NCBI GenBank assembly: GCA_015060905.1
Contig: SUXQ01000009.1
Coordinates: 1 to 64,000, forward strand
Source: Bacteroidales bacterium
GTDB lineage: Bacteria > Bacteroidota > Bacteroidia > Bacteroidales > Bacteroidaceae
Length of the DNA: 64,000 bases
Direction of reading: 5' to 3'
The notes under the pieces: generated by a model
What the model was told of the DNA's origin: nothing
The model's database searches: none
The model's input: only the letters and a program-made list of their open reading frames with translations
Shown: piece by piece, positions 50,285 to 59,284 of the stretch
Numbering within the stretch: the stretch's first letter is position 1
Layout: every line of letters starts with the position of its first letter
Translations under genes and position numbers: made by a program

Positions 50285-52296
50285 TATAACATTGCTTTTA
50301 CCTGGTTATATACATTTTGTGCGGTAAAGCCCAATTTTTCGTCGAGTACCTTGTAAGGTGCCGAGAATCCGAATGATTCAAGGCCGTAAACTTTTCCATT
50401 GGAACCAACAAGGCCTTCGAGGTTTACGGGTAATCCTGCTGTAAGACCGAATATTTTTGCGCCGCAAGGAAGAATCTGCTGCTGGTATTCTTTAGACTGT
50501 GAACGGAACAGACCCTCGGAAGGAACTGATACGATTCTTGTCTTAATGCCATCTTCTTTGAGGAGTTTCGCTCCATCGACAAGGGTTGAAACTTCTGAGC
50601 CTGATGCTAAAAGTATCACGTCGTAATCTTCGTCCGAACCGGCTACAATGTATGCGCCTTTTTCAGCTTGTGTATAGTCTGTACCTGCGGGCAGGTTGGT
50701 AACATTCTGACGAGAAAGTATCAATCCTGTGGGGCTGTCGGTATTTTCCATAGCCATTTTCCACGCGATTGTTGTTTCGTTTACGTCGGCGGGACGCATC
50801 ACAAGCATTGAGTTTTTGCCCGAGTGATTTTTGAGTTTCTCCATCAGACGCACCTGTGCCTCTTGTTCCACCGGCTCGTGTGTGGGGCCATCCTCGCCTA
50901 CGCGGAATGCGTCGTGCGACCAGATAAACTTAACGGGAAGCTCCATGAGGGCTGCCATGCGGATTGCGGGCTTCATATAGTCGCTGAATACAAAGAATGT
51001 TCCGCATGCTGCAATTACACCGCCGTGGAGTGTCATTCCTATGCATAAGCAGGCCATTGTAAGCTCCGATACTCCTGCGTGAAGGAATGCTCCGCTGAAG
51101 TCGCCCGGTTCTATTGCGTGTGTCTTTTTAAGGAATCCGTCGGTCTTATCGCTGTTGCAAAGGTCGGCCGAAGAACATATCATATTCTCGTATTTCTCGG
51201 CAAGAATGCTAAGAATTGTTGCTGATGCGTTACGTGTGGGGCCGTCTGCTTTCTGTTCGATGGCAGCCCAATCAATTTCTGGTTTTTTGCCTGCGAACCA
51301 CTCGGCCTCTTTTACTGCAAGGTCGGGATTTTGTGCCGCCCACATTGCCTTTGCTTGTTTGCGCTCGGCAACGATTTTTTTCAATTCCTCTTTGCGTGCA
51401 TCATACATCTGTTTAACCTCGGGGAAGAATTGGAAGGGATTCTCAATGTCTCCGCCAAGATTTTTTATTGTATTAATGTACGCATCGCCACCGAGAGGTG
51501 CACCGTGTGTTGCACAGTCAAATTCGTAGCTGCTGTTGTCGGCACGGCGTGCGCCTTTACCCATGACTGTGTTACCTATAATAAGGGTAGGGCGTTTGTC
51601 TTCTGCCTTTGCCTCTTTGAGGGCTGCGCGTATAGCATCGCAATCGTTTCCGTCGATAGTGATTACTTTCCATCCCCATGCTTCGTACTTCATTGCGGTA
51701 TTTTCAGTCATTACTTTGTCGCAACGTGTAGATAGCTGTATCTGGTTAGCGTCGTAGAACATGATGAGATTGTCCAATCCAAGGAATCCGGCTGTGCGGC
51801 CTGCGCCTTGTGATATTTCTTCCTCAACACCACCGTCTGAAATGAATGCGTAAATAGTTTGGTTCATAGTTTCTTTGCCCAAACGTGCCTTCAAGAATTT
51901 GGCGGCGATGGCTGCACCTACTGCATATACGTGTCCCTGACCGAGGGGGCCTGATGTATTTTCAATGCCGTGCTTAAGATCTACTTCGGGGTGACCGGGC
52001 GTGCAACTGCCCCATTGACGGAACTGCTGAAGTTCGTCGAGAGTGTATTTGTCACAAAGTGAAAGTACTGAATAGAGCATGGGTGACATGTGGCCCGGGT
52101 CGAGGAAGAATCTGTCGCGCTCTTCCCAAGAGGGATTCTCGGGGTCGTATTCCATAAACTCGGAGTATAGCACATTGATGAAATCTGCACCTCCCATAGC
52201 TCCACCGGGATGTCCTGACTTTGCTTTTTCTACCATTGCCGCTGTTAAAATTCTTATATTGTCGGCGGCTTTGTTCATCAGTTCTTTACTGTTCAT
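50284..52296 (-). CDS. tkt: Transketolase
   Basis: A 670-aa thiamine-diphosphate enzyme that moves two-carbon units between sugar phosphates. Residues about 26-36 (KSGHPGGAMGG) and LGQGHVYAVGAAIAAKF bind cofactor, and SDGGVEEEISQGAGRTAGFL with GNDCDAIRAAL follow; the C-terminal half has FFVFSDYMKPAIRMAALMEL and THDAFRVGEDGPTHEPVEQ-like sequence (here WSHDAFRVGEDGPTHEPVEQ). Length is standard. It is translationally linked to rpiB, supplying pentoses for nucleotides in an organism that lacks visible oxidative-branch genes in this window. Confidence 0.96.
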   Translation of the reverse strand: MNSKELMNKAADNIRILTAAMVEKAKSGHPGGAMGGADFINVLYSEFMEYDPENPSWEERDRFFLDPGHMSPMLYSVLSLCDKYTLDELQQFRQWGSCTPGHPEVDLKHGIENTSGPLGQGHVYAVGAAIAAKFLKARLGKETMNQTIYAFISDGGVEEEISQGAGRTAGFLGLDNLIMFYDANQIQLSTRCDKVMTENTAMKYEAWGWKVITIDGNDCDAIRAALKEAKAEDKRPTLIIGNTVMGKGARRADNSSYEFDCATHGAPLGGDAYINTIKNLGGDIENPFQFFPEVKQMYDARKEELKKIVAERKQAKAMWAAQNPDLAVKEAEWFAGKKPEIDWAAIEQKADGPTRNASATILSILAEKYENMICSSADLCNSDKTDGFLKKTHAIEPGDFSGAFLHAGVSELTMACLCIGMTLHGGVIAACGTFFVFSDYMKPAIRMAALMELPVKFIWSHDAFRVGEDGPTHEPVEQEAQVRLMEKLKNHSGKNSMLVMRPADVNETTIAWKMAMENTDSPTGLILSRQNVTNLPAGTDYTQAEKGAYIVAGSDEDYDVILLASGSEVSTLVDGAKLLKEDGIKTRIVSVPSEGLFRSQSKEYQQQILPCGAKIFGLTAGLPVNLEGLVGSNGKVYGLESFGFSAPYKVLDEKLGFTAQNVYNQVKAML

Positions 52297-52366
52297 CTCT
52301 TTACTATTCTATTGTAGTTATCTTATTTTTTTATTATGTATCAACATTGTGAGTGTTGCTTTGTTC

Positions 52367-53542
52367 TTATTTGCTTGCTTTTTCTACTTCGAACTTGAAG
52401 ATGCAACGGCTGGTGTATTTTTCGCCGGGGTTCAAGATTGCCGAAGGCCACTCGGGCTTGTTGGGTGTGTCGGGATATTTCTGTGTCTCCAAGCAAATTG
52501 CCGAACGTTGGGGGTAGGCAATCCCTTTTTTGCCTTTTACTGTGCTGTCGAGGAAGTTTCCTGTGTATATCTGAATACCGGGCTCGTCGGTGTATACTTT
52601 AAGAGTGATGCCTGTTTCGGGACATGTTACCTCTGCTGCTACTTGTGCAATGTCGCGGTTGGTGTTGAGTACCCAGTTGTGGTCGTAACCGTTACCGTTC
52701 TTCAATTGTACAAAGTCATAGTTGTTTATCTCTTTGCCGATAGCCTTTGCTGTGCGGAAGTCCATGGGGGTGTTTTCTACGGGGAGAATTTCGCCGGTTG
52801 TCATGAATGTGTTATCAACGGGGGTGTAGTTGTCGGCATTGATTGTCAAAAGGCAGTCTGTAATGGGCTTTGAAGCATCGCCGGTGAGGTTGAAGTATGA
52901 GTGGTTGGTCATGTTAATGACTGTTGTCTTGTCGGTTGTTGCTTCGTAGGTGATGTCTATTTCGTTGTTGTCGGTAAGCGTGTAGACTACCTTTGCTGTT
53001 ACGTTACCGGGGAAGTTTGCATCGCCGTCGGGAGAGTTCAATACAAGTGCTATTTGATTTTCTGTTACTTTTTCTACATCAAATACTTTGTATTGCCATC
53101 CGTTGGGACCTCCGTGCAGACAGTGACCGTAATTGTTTTGTGGAAGTTGATATTCAACCCCTTCGACTGTGATTTTACCTTGATTAATGCGGTTGGCATA
53201 GCGTCCGATGCATGCGCCAAAGTCGCTGGGAATATTTTGATAATCGTCTACGTTGTCGAATCCTAATACTATGTCTTGTTTAACTCCGTTTTTGTCGTTT
53301 ATCATTATTGATGCTATGCGTCCGCCAAAATTTGTTATGCATACTTCTACTCCGTTTTTGTTTTTAAGTGTGTAGAGTGCGGTTTTTTTCCCTTCAATCT
53401 CTTTGACGAATTTTTCGGGGTTTAATCCTGATTCTGTTACGGAAGGAGCGGATGCTGTTTCCTGTTTTTTCTGACCGGTGCATGAGCATAATGCTATCGC
53501 TACGATAGCTACACTTAAAAGTGTTTTTGTGATTGTTTTCAT
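52367..53542 (-). CDS. galM: Aldose 1-epimerase lipoprotein
   Basis: A 391-aa mutarotase that interconverts alpha and beta anomers of galactose and glucose. The N-terminus is a lipoprotein signal with lipid-attachment cysteine near residue 21 (VAIVAIALCSCTG), so it is probably anchored in the periplasm. Conserved elements are FGGRIASIMIND, NRINQGKITVEGVEYQLPQN with NYGHCLHGGPNGWQYKVF (catalytic His region), NMTNHSYFNLTG and, near the end, PNKPEWPSAILNPGEKY. It is 70 nt downstream of tkt's start on the same strand but is probably transcribed separately. Confidence 0.93.
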   Translation of the reverse strand: MKTITKTLLSVAIVAIALCSCTGQKKQETASAPSVTESGLNPEKFVKEIEGKKTALYTLKNKNGVEVCITNFGGRIASIMINDKNGVKQDIVLGFDNVDDYQNIPSDFGACIGRYANRINQGKITVEGVEYQLPQNNYGHCLHGGPNGWQYKVFDVEKVTENQIALVLNSPDGDANFPGNVTAKVVYTLTDNNEIDITYEATTDKTTVINMTNHSYFNLTGDASKPITDCLLTINADNYTPVDNTFMTTGEILPVENTPMDFRTAKAIGKEINNYDFVQLKNGNGYDHNWVLNTNRDIAQVAAEVTCPETGITLKVYTDEPGIQIYTGNFLDSTVKGKKGIAYPQRSAICLETQKYPDTPNKPEWPSAILNPGEKYTSRCIFKFEVEKASK

Positions 53543-53740
53543 ATTTTGATGAGTTTAGTTGTATCCTTTTCTGTATTTGTTTGTAAAAATACTACTTTTT
53601 GTCCGATTGATAAATATTTTTCTTAAAAAAGGTGTGTGCTTTTCTCTTATTTTGCGAAGTTTTTTGTTTTTTATCTGTTTTTTTGCCGTTTTTGAGCTTT
53701 TTCCCCTTTTTTCTTTGCGCAGAATTTAGCATATATATAA

Positions 53741-53769
53741 ACAGAGCCCCAATAATTTTGGGGCTCTGT
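53741..53769. terminator. Terminator after the DUF4369 lipoprotein gene
   Basis: A perfect 10-bp stem ACAGAGCCCC/GGGGCTCTGT (53741-53750 with 53760-53769), 24 nt past the stop codon of the lipoprotein gene. The DNA from 53543 to 53740 has no supported gene. Confidence 0.7.
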
Positions 53770-53792
53770 ACTTTTTCAAAAAAATAGTTCAC

Positions 53793-54557
53793 TTATTCGT
53801 CTGCGGGAGTTTCTGCGGTTGTTGTATCCGATTCTTGTGTTGCAGCTTTAAAGTATTCCGAGAAGTCCTGAGGATTCTTTCTTTGCTCTTGTATGTCGAG
53901 AAGTACTGCGTAAAGACAGTTGTTCTTTTCGTCTATGTTCTTCTCGGGGATTGATTGTACAAGTGCGTCAAACTCTTCGTCATCGAACATGTTTGCACAT
54001 TGAACTAACATAAAGAGTCCGGGGAGTGTCTCGATGTTGCTTGTCACAAAGTTTTTAGCAATTTCCGAGGCTTTCTCTGACAGTGTTTGCAATTCGCTCA
54101 AGATTCCTTCGCGTTGTTCTTCGGTAAGCGTTGTGTCTATATACAGGCTTATTTGTTTTTCTTGTAGTTGCGAAATGTAGCCTGTGAGGTTTTCTTGCAA
54201 TTCTGTGTAGATGTCATTTGATGGGGTGCCTTCTACATTGCTTTTTTCATTGTCGATGGTGGCTTTTATGTCGCCACTCTCGAGGAAAAACATTACAAGA
54301 GGCTCTTCGGTCTTATGGTTTACAAGGTAATAGAGTTTGCTGTTCTCTACATTGCCTGTGAATTCAAATTTGCCATCTTTTATGACTGCATAGGATTCGG
54401 GGGTGTAGCTTGCCCCATCTACTGAATAACCTAAAGAAATTGTGTCTCCATCCACGAAGCCTTCTGCTGATATTGTTCCGTCAATTTTGTAAGGCTTTGT
54501 TCCTCCGCACGATACAATTAACGCCATCAGTGCGATAAGCGAAAATATTTTTTTCAT
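53793..54557 (-). CDS. DUF4369 domain lipoprotein
   Basis: A 254-aa lipoprotein. The signal MKKIFSLIALMALIVSCGG has its lipid-attachment cysteine at 17. The next 100 residues match the DUF4369 beta-sandwich (KPYKIDGTISAEGFVDGDTI, KDGKFEFTGNVENSKLYYL, EPLVMFFLESGDIKATIDNE), which in Bacteroidetes is often fused to a thioredoxin-like domain. Here that domain is missing; the C-terminal half is helical and ends in a Thr/Glu-rich tail. Role unknown. It lies 22 nt downstream of prs on the same strand. Confidence 0.85.
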   Translation of the reverse strand: MKKIFSLIALMALIVSCGGTKPYKIDGTISAEGFVDGDTISLGYSVDGASYTPESYAVIKDGKFEFTGNVENSKLYYLVNHKTEEPLVMFFLESGDIKATIDNEKSNVEGTPSNDIYTELQENLTGYISQLQEKQISLYIDTTLTEEQREGILSELQTLSEKASEIAKNFVTSNIETLPGLFMLVQCANMFDDEEFDALVQSIPEKNIDEKNNCLYAVLLDIQEQRKNPQDFSEYFKAATQESDTTTAETPADE

Positions 54558-54579
54558 CTCTCTTTTATAATTTATTTTA

Positions 54580-55515
54580 TCAGAATAAGTATTGTTGGCT
54601 TATTGATTTGTTGTTAAGTACACATTTGATTGCTGCCGCAAAGATATTTGCAATTGATAATTGCTTGATTTTGGGGCATGAACGCTCGTAGGGTATGCTG
54701 TTTGTGAATACTATTTCGGTGAGTGCCGACTCGCGTACTCGCTCGGATGCATTGCCGGACATGATGCAGTGTGATGCTATGGCACGAACTGAATTTGCGC
54801 CATTTTCCATCATCAGGTTGGCTGCTTTTGAGATTGTGCCGGCTGTGTCTACAATGTCGTCGATAAGTACTACATCTTTACCCTGTACGTCACCGATTAT
54901 TTGCATTGATTCTACTACGTTGGCTTTTGCACGGGTCTTGTGGCAGAGCACCAGAGGCACGCCAAGGCATTTTGAGTATGTGCTTGCACGTTTCGAGCCG
55001 CCAATGTCGGGGGTTGCAATAACAAGGTCCTTGAGCTTTAATGACTGTATGTAGGGTACAAATACCATTGAAGCGTACAGGTGGTCTACGGGACGATCGA
55101 AGAATCCTTGTATCTGGTCGGCGTGAAGGTCCATTGTGATTATGCGGCTTACTCCGGCTGTGCTCAAAAGGTCGGCAACGAGCTTTGCGCCTATTGATAC
55201 GCGGGGCTTGTCTTTGCGGTCTTGACGTGCCCAACCAAAGTAGGGCATTACTGCTATGATGCTTTTTGCTGATGCGCGCTTTGCTGCGTCAATCATCAAC
55301 AGAAGCTCCATGAGGTTGTCCGAGTTGGGAAATGTTGATTGTATAAGAAATACATCTTTTCCACGGATTGACTCTTCATATGAAACAGCAAATTCGCCAT
55401 CGGCAAAGTATGTTGTGTTCATTTGACCAAGTTCGCACTCTAGTTCTTTACAAATTTCTTCGGCCAGGTAACGTGACTTTGTTCCTGAAAATACCATGTA
55501 CGGGGTATTGCTCAT
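54580..55515 (-). CDS. prs: Ribose-phosphate pyrophosphokinase
   Basis: A 311-aa enzyme making PRPP from ribose-5-phosphate and ATP, feeding nucleotide, histidine and tryptophan synthesis. Diagnostic segments are DGEFAVSYEESIRGKDVFLI, MPYFGWARQDRKDKPRVSIG (catalytic flexible loop region), DLHADQIQGFFDRPVDHLYA (ATP site) and the PRPP loop KDVVLIDDIVDTAGTISKAA. Length is normal. It has a TACCTTTG promoter box 45 nt upstream; the DUF4369 lipoprotein gene follows. Confidence 0.97.
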   Translation of the reverse strand: MSNTPYMVFSGTKSRYLAEEICKELECELGQMNTTYFADGEFAVSYEESIRGKDVFLIQSTFPNSDNLMELLLMIDAAKRASAKSIIAVMPYFGWARQDRKDKPRVSIGAKLVADLLSTAGVSRIITMDLHADQIQGFFDRPVDHLYASMVFVPYIQSLKLKDLVIATPDIGGSKRASTYSKCLGVPLVLCHKTRAKANVVESMQIIGDVQGKDVVLIDDIVDTAGTISKAANLMMENGANSVRAIASHCIMSGNASERVRESALTEIVFTNSIPYERSCPKIKQLSIANIFAAAIKCVLNNKSISQQYLF

Positions 55516-55559
55516 ATAGTTATATCTTTAAAGTTATTTTTATTTCTTGTTTTCTTTTG

Positions 55560-55567
55560 CAAAGGTA
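55560..55567 (-). promoter_or_regulatory. -7 promoter box of prs
   Basis: On the minus strand this reads TACCTTTG, a perfect TAnnTTTG match, 45 nt before the prs ATG. Confidence 0.65.
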
Positions 55568-55597
55568 TGGAATTCTTTTTTTATGTGTGGGATTTTC

Positions 55598-56188
55598 TTA
55601 AATTTTATTTATTATTTTTTGCAATTTGTGGAAATAATTTATCAATTCGCCGTAATCGGTGGAACGACAGGCGTCAAATTTTTCCCAAAGTACTTTGTCT
55701 AAGATTACACCGCCGAACTTGTATTGAGATAATTTTTTTAAGTTTTTCTCGTCAAGTTCGCCGTAGGCCCATACTTTTTTGTTTATTACTTTTTTGCCAT
55801 ATTCGTTTAGTTCGGCACTTTGATAGAATGTTCGTCCTAATGGCCCGAAATATACTATGTCGTATTTTTCTTTTAATTCATTAAGTTGTTGAAGATTGTT
55901 GCTGTTAGATACTATTTTGCCTTTTATGTGGGGCAAACTTGATGTTTCTTCATCAATATTAATCAAACGTCCGGCAAATTTGTATTCTTGACTGAAACGT
56001 GGGTAGTTGCAGACAAATATTTTTTTGTGATATTTGCTTGGGATAAGGTTTAATAAACGTTCTATATATTGGGGGTGAGGATGGGATTTGCGTAATAATA
56101 AATAATCAAGACCTTCTTCGAAGAGCCTTGTGATTATTTTATCTTCCTCTATGAAAAAATGCGATTTTGTTGCAACGGCGAGTTTCAT
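55598..56188 (-). CDS. Thiamine-phosphate synthase-like (ThiE/TenI) protein
   Basis: A 196-aa protein with the shape of the ThiE/TenI barrel: EEGLDYLLLRKSHP near residue 30, GRLINIDEETSSLP near 90, SNSNNLQQLNELKEKYDIVY then FGPLGRTFYQS near 125 (the usual GPIFxS segment), and YGELDEKNLKKLSQYKFGGV near 150. Several phosphate-binding residues of true ThiE appear altered, so it may be a TenI-like member with another job. No thiamine genes or TPP riboswitch are nearby. A promoter-like box precedes it. Confidence 0.75.
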   Translation of the reverse strand: MKLAVATKSHFFIEEDKIITRLFEEGLDYLLLRKSHPHPQYIERLLNLIPSKYHKKIFVCNYPRFSQEYKFAGRLINIDEETSSLPHIKGKIVSNSNNLQQLNELKEKYDIVYFGPLGRTFYQSAELNEYGKKVINKKVWAYGELDEKNLKKLSQYKFGGVILDKVLWEKFDACRSTDYGELINYFHKLQKIINKI

Positions 56189-56216
56189 TATCGTATTGCT
56201 TTTTATTTATCTTCCG

Positions 56217-56224
56217 CGAAGATA
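56217..56224 (-). promoter_or_regulatory. Promoter-like box of the ThiE/TenI-like gene
   Basis: On the minus strand this reads TATCTTCG, one base off TAnnTTTG, 29 nt before the ATG at 56188. The rest of the 241-nt gap to the ferritin-like gene is AT-rich and featureless. Confidence 0.4.
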
Positions 56225-56429
56225 ATTCTTCTCTTTGTTATATACAAGTTTCCATGCTTTATTTTGTTCAAAGTAATTGTTTTTAGCGTCTTTCGGGCTT
56301 GTTTGTTTGCTTTTTATATATGAAGAGTTTTCTTTGTCGGTTGTTTTTTGTTTTTAATGTGACAAACTTTTTCTTTTATCTTTTTGTTACTACTTTGATG
56401 TTTAATTATTATTGTTTTATTATTTATTT

Positions 56430-56945
56430 ATGGGAAAGGAAAGTGTGCAGATATTGAAAAAGCGTATTGATGTTACACGCTTGCTTGATACGATGAATGC
56501 TGCGTTGAGCGAGGAGTGGTTGGCTTATTACCAATATTGGATTGGTAGCTTGGTTGTGGAGGGGGCTATGCGTGCCGACCTTCAGCGTGAACTTGAGGAG
56601 CATGCTCAAGAGGAGTTTGCCCATGCAAAATTGCTTGCTGACAGAATTATTCAACTTGAGGGTATGCCTGTGCTTGACCCTGCTCAGTGGTCGGCTCTTG
56701 CAAGGTGTAAATATGCTGCTCCGCTACGGAATGATGTGATGAGTATTCTTAAGCAGAATATTGCGTCGGAGAGGTGTGCTATTGTTCGTTACGAGGAGAT
56801 TGCTTCTTATACGAATGGTCTTGATTTTACAACTTGTGACCTTGCCAAAAGGATTATGGCCGAGGAGGAGGAACATGAACAGGAACTGCAGGACTATTTG
56901 CGTGACGTTGAATGGATTATGCAGTCTGTGGCTTGTAAATGTTAG
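56430..56945 (+). CDS. Ferritin-like / bacterioferritin-type protein
   Basis: A 171-aa four-helix-bundle protein. Metal-site residues are visible in SEEWLAYYQYWIG (Glu), ELEEHAQEEFAHAKLLADRI (E-x2-H pattern), CAIVRYEEIASYTNG (Glu) and MAEEEEHEQELQDYL (E-x2-H). These make up a di-iron centre as in ferritins and rubrerythrins, so iron storage or peroxide and oxygen protection is likely. The ATG at 56430 is chosen over a TTG 6 codons upstream. It ends in CKC and a strong terminator follows. It fits the nearby fetAB-type transporter, both being involved in metal balance. Confidence 0.85.
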   Translation: MGKESVQILKKRIDVTRLLDTMNAALSEEWLAYYQYWIGSLVVEGAMRADLQRELEEHAQEEFAHAKLLADRIIQLEGMPVLDPAQWSALARCKYAAPLRNDVMSILKQNIASERCAIVRYEEIASYTNGLDFTTCDLAKRIMAEEEEHEQELQDYLRDVEWIMQSVACKC

Positions 56946-56965
56946 CTTTTACGGGTTGAGTTATG

Positions 56966-57003
56966 AATAATGCTGTTTCTTGTAATTGAGAAACAGCATT
57001 ATT
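56966..57003 (+). terminator. Terminator after the ferritin-like gene
   Basis: A perfect 15-bp stem (56966-56980 with 56989-57003), 8-nt loop, followed by TTTTTTT. Confidence 0.9.
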
Positions 57004-57038
57004 TGTTTTTTTGTCATATTTATATATATGCAACAGGT

Positions 57039-57572
57039 TTATTTTCTCATGCTTTTACGGTCGAAGAATGGGTTTTTGGCGCTTGCGCTTACGGGGATTG
57101 CTATTATGCAGGTGCAGTCGGGCATCCATCCGAGGGCGCGTGCGGCGTATCCTGCAGAGTACATTACGCGGGTATCGAGGCGTAGGTCGGCTGCTGTTGC
57201 GCAGGCCGAGCCTAATGCTATTCCTACGTCTACAAGGTTCATTGCGCAGGGTGTTCCTTCGCTTCTGCTTTCACAGGTTTTTGCTCCGCAGTAGGCGCAA
57301 TTTAGCCCCATGGGTAGTTCGCGTGTACCGATAAGTACAATTGCATCGGCCGAGAGGATGTTTATTGCGTCGCGCATCATACCTCCGCGACTCATTTCTT
57401 CGCCCATTGCGTGTAGCTTGTCGCTGAGGGTTTTTATTTCTTCGTCGGTGACGAGAAGTATTTCCAGCAGGTCCTCGCCTTTGGCTTTTGGGGCGGTGCG
57501 TGCTGCTGTCATCATCTGTTTGGCTGCTTCAATTACTTGTGTGCGGCGTATTTCTCTTTCGTTGTGTATCAT
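57039..57572 (-). CDS. DUF2148 ferredoxin-like protein
   Basis: A 177-aa protein of the DUF2148 family. The cysteines lie in GLNCAYCGAKTCESRSEGTP then CAMNLVDVGIALGSACATAA, an arrangement expected to bind an iron-sulphur cluster. The N-terminus VIEAAKQMMTAARTAPKAKG is also typical. The family is common in strict anaerobes, and its redox partner is unknown. It has no signal peptide. A TATTTTTG promoter box lies 27 nt upstream. It is transcribed away from the fetAB-type operon. Confidence 0.88.
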   Translation of the reverse strand: MIHNEREIRRTQVIEAAKQMMTAARTAPKAKGEDLLEILLVTDEEIKTLSDKLHAMGEEMSRGGMMRDAINILSADAIVLIGTRELPMGLNCAYCGAKTCESRSEGTPCAMNLVDVGIALGSACATAADLRLDTRVMYSAGYAARALGWMPDCTCIIAIPVSASAKNPFFDRKSMRK

Positions 57573-57598
57573 TGCTGTTTGTTTTTATATTGTGTTTG

Positions 57599-57606
57599 CA
57601 AAAATA
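57599..57606 (-). promoter_or_regulatory. -7 promoter box of the DUF2148 gene
   Basis: On the minus strand this reads TATTTTTG (TAnnTTTG), 27 nt before the ATG at 57572. Confidence 0.45.
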
Positions 57607-57722
57607 AAAATAAAAATGTAAGGTCGCAACCTTTGTGCTGTTTTGTAGTGGATAAATAAATTTTTTCTTGGTATTTTGCACAAGAGTGAGTGTTTCTCTG
57701 TGCAGAAATAAACTATTTTCAC

Positions 57723-57730
57723 TATCTTTG
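57723..57730 (+). promoter_or_regulatory. -7 promoter box of the fetAB-type operon, abutting the start codon
   Basis: TATCTTTG, a perfect TAnnTTTG match, ends 6 nt before the ATG at 57736. If it is the real promoter, the message starts at or next to the start codon. Confidence 0.5.
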
Positions 57731-57735
57731 CAATT

Positions 57736-58383
57736 ATGAAAGGGGAATTGTGTTTGTTGGATATTAGGAATTTGACCGTTGCGTATAATACACAAGTTGT
57801 TGTGCGTGACTTTTCAATGCGTTTGCAACGTGGGGAATTGGTTGCCGTTACCGGTGCTTCGGGTAGCGGTAAAAGTTCTTTGTTGCGTGCGTTGATGGGT
57901 TTTGTGCCTGCTTCTATGGGTGAGATTTTTTTTGATGGTGTAAGGGTGTGCAATGGGCATATGGAGAAAATACGCCGTTGTACGGCTTATTTGCCACAGG
58001 ATTTATCGTTTCCTTGTGAGTGGGTGAGTGAGGTGCTTGAAACTCCTTTTTTATTTAAGAATAACAAGAATATTACTGTTACAAAAGATGGGTGGCAGGC
58101 AATGTTGATGCGTTTGGGGCTTGATAAGAGTATTATGGCCAAACGTCTTAATGAAATTTCCGGCGGTCAGCGTCAGCGTATGTTGTTTGCTGTTGTTGCT
58201 ATGCTCGACAAGGAACTTATTCTTCTTGATGAACCTACTTCGGCTCTTGATGGCGGGTCTGTTACTCTTATAGTGGATTTTATTAAGGAAATGTGCAAGA
58301 GTGGTAAGAGTGTGCTTGCTGTGACACACGATAAATATTTTGCTTCGGTGTGTGACAGGGTTATAAATATTCCGACATTGTAA
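57736..58383 (+). CDS. fetA: ABC transporter ATPase (FetA-like)
   Basis: A 215-aa ATPase that would power the membrane protein encoded next. Walker A is GASGSGKSS (residues about 38-46), the Q-loop is in AYLPQDLSF, the signature is ISGGQRQRML and Walker B is ELILLDEPTSALDGG; the H-loop His is in AVTHDKYF. The FetAB family exports iron, and this assignment rests on the UPF0014-type partner gene 2 nt downstream. A promoter box directly before the ATG suggests a leaderless message, or a start at an internal TTG such as 57754. Confidence 0.85.
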   Translation: MKGELCLLDIRNLTVAYNTQVVVRDFSMRLQRGELVAVTGASGSGKSSLLRALMGFVPASMGEIFFDGVRVCNGHMEKIRRCTAYLPQDLSFPCEWVSEVLETPFLFKNNKNITVTKDGWQAMLMRLGLDKSIMAKRLNEISGGQRQRMLFAVVAMLDKELILLDEPTSALDGGSVTLIVDFIKEMCKSGKSVLAVTHDKYFASVCDRVINIPTL

Positions 58384-58385
58384 AT

Positions 58386-59168
58386 ATGGGAACAATTGAT
58401 ATATCTATAGAGAGCTTGCTTTTGGGATTGTTGTTGATGCTTATTCCGCTATTCTTTTTGTGGAAGTATCGCACGGGGATTGTAAAAAGTACTCTTGTGG
58501 CTCTTGCTCGTATGGTGGGGCAGCTTTTTTTGGTGGGATTGTATCTTAAATATCTTTTTCTTTGGGATAATCCTTTTCTTAATGCTGTGTGGGTGATTAT
58601 CATGGTGTTTGTGGCGACAGAGACTGCCTTGACAAGAACCAAACTTAAGCGCTCGATAATGATGTGCCCGATAATGGTGGGGTTTGTGACCGGGGCCATT
58701 CTTGTGGGTTTTTACTTCCTTGGAGTGGTGTTGCAGCTTGATAATGTATTCAGCGTTCAATATTTTATTCCTGTATTAGGAATTCTTATGGGTAATATGC
58801 TTGGCGTTAATGTGATTGCTTTGAATACTTTTTATTCGCATTTGCGTCGCGAAAGTACATATTATTATTTTATGTTAGGAAACGGTGCTACTGTGAAAGA
58901 GGCAATTTCACCATTTATTAAGCAGGCTCTTGTGCGTGCTTTCAGTCCGGCTATTGCCAATATGGCGGTTATGGGTCTTGTTGCTTTGCCCGGTACAATG
59001 ATTGGCCAGATTTTGGGTGGCAGCACTCCTGATGTTGCAATAAAATATCAAATGATGATTATTGTAATAACAATTTCGGCATCTATGCTGTCGATAGCTG
59101 TAACTTTGTATCTTGTGCGACGTTTGGCTTTTGATGCTGACGGATGCATAAAAAATGTCTCACGATAA
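58386..59168 (+). CDS. fetB: ABC transporter permease (FetB/UPF0014 family)
   Basis: A 260-aa membrane protein with about seven hydrophobic segments, the length and layout of FetB. Recognisable stretches are VALARMVGQLFLVGLYLKYL, IPVLGILMGNMLGVNVIALN and, near residue 195, GLVALPGTMIGQILGGSTPD followed by AIKYQMMIIVITISASML. With the ATPase it forms a putative iron exporter that protects against metal excess and oxidative stress. The two genes are separated by 2 nt. A ferritin-like gene lies about 1.4 kb away, which suits an iron-homeostasis neighbourhood. Confidence 0.9.
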   Translation: MGTIDISIESLLLGLLLMLIPLFFLWKYRTGIVKSTLVALARMVGQLFLVGLYLKYLFLWDNPFLNAVWVIIMVFVATETALTRTKLKRSIMMCPIMVGFVTGAILVGFYFLGVVLQLDNVFSVQYFIPVLGILMGNMLGVNVIALNTFYSHLRRESTYYYFMLGNGATVKEAISPFIKQALVRAFSPAIANMAVMGLVALPGTMIGQILGGSTPDVAIKYQMMIIVITISASMLSIAVTLYLVRRLAFDADGCIKNVSR

Positions 59169-59219
59169 AAATATAATTCAGTAAAGTGTATGGGACTTTG
59201 AAAATATAAAAAAAAGTTC

Positions 59220-59227
59220 TATCTTTG
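59220..59227 (+). promoter_or_regulatory. -7 promoter box of the Nif3-like gene
   Basis: TATCTTTG, a perfect TAnnTTTG match. It overlaps the first possible start codon (TTG at 59225) of the downstream frame, so translation must begin later. Confidence 0.6.
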
Positions 59228-59284
59228 CAGCATAAATATTGCGGACATAAGATTGTATATGTTTGCAGCACAATATTTCTGAAA

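Noticed and set aside
53592-53792. A 66-aa Lys-rich minus-strand frame
   Set aside because: Low-complexity, overlaps a terminator hairpin and lies in an intergenic AT-rich stretch; treated as non-coding.
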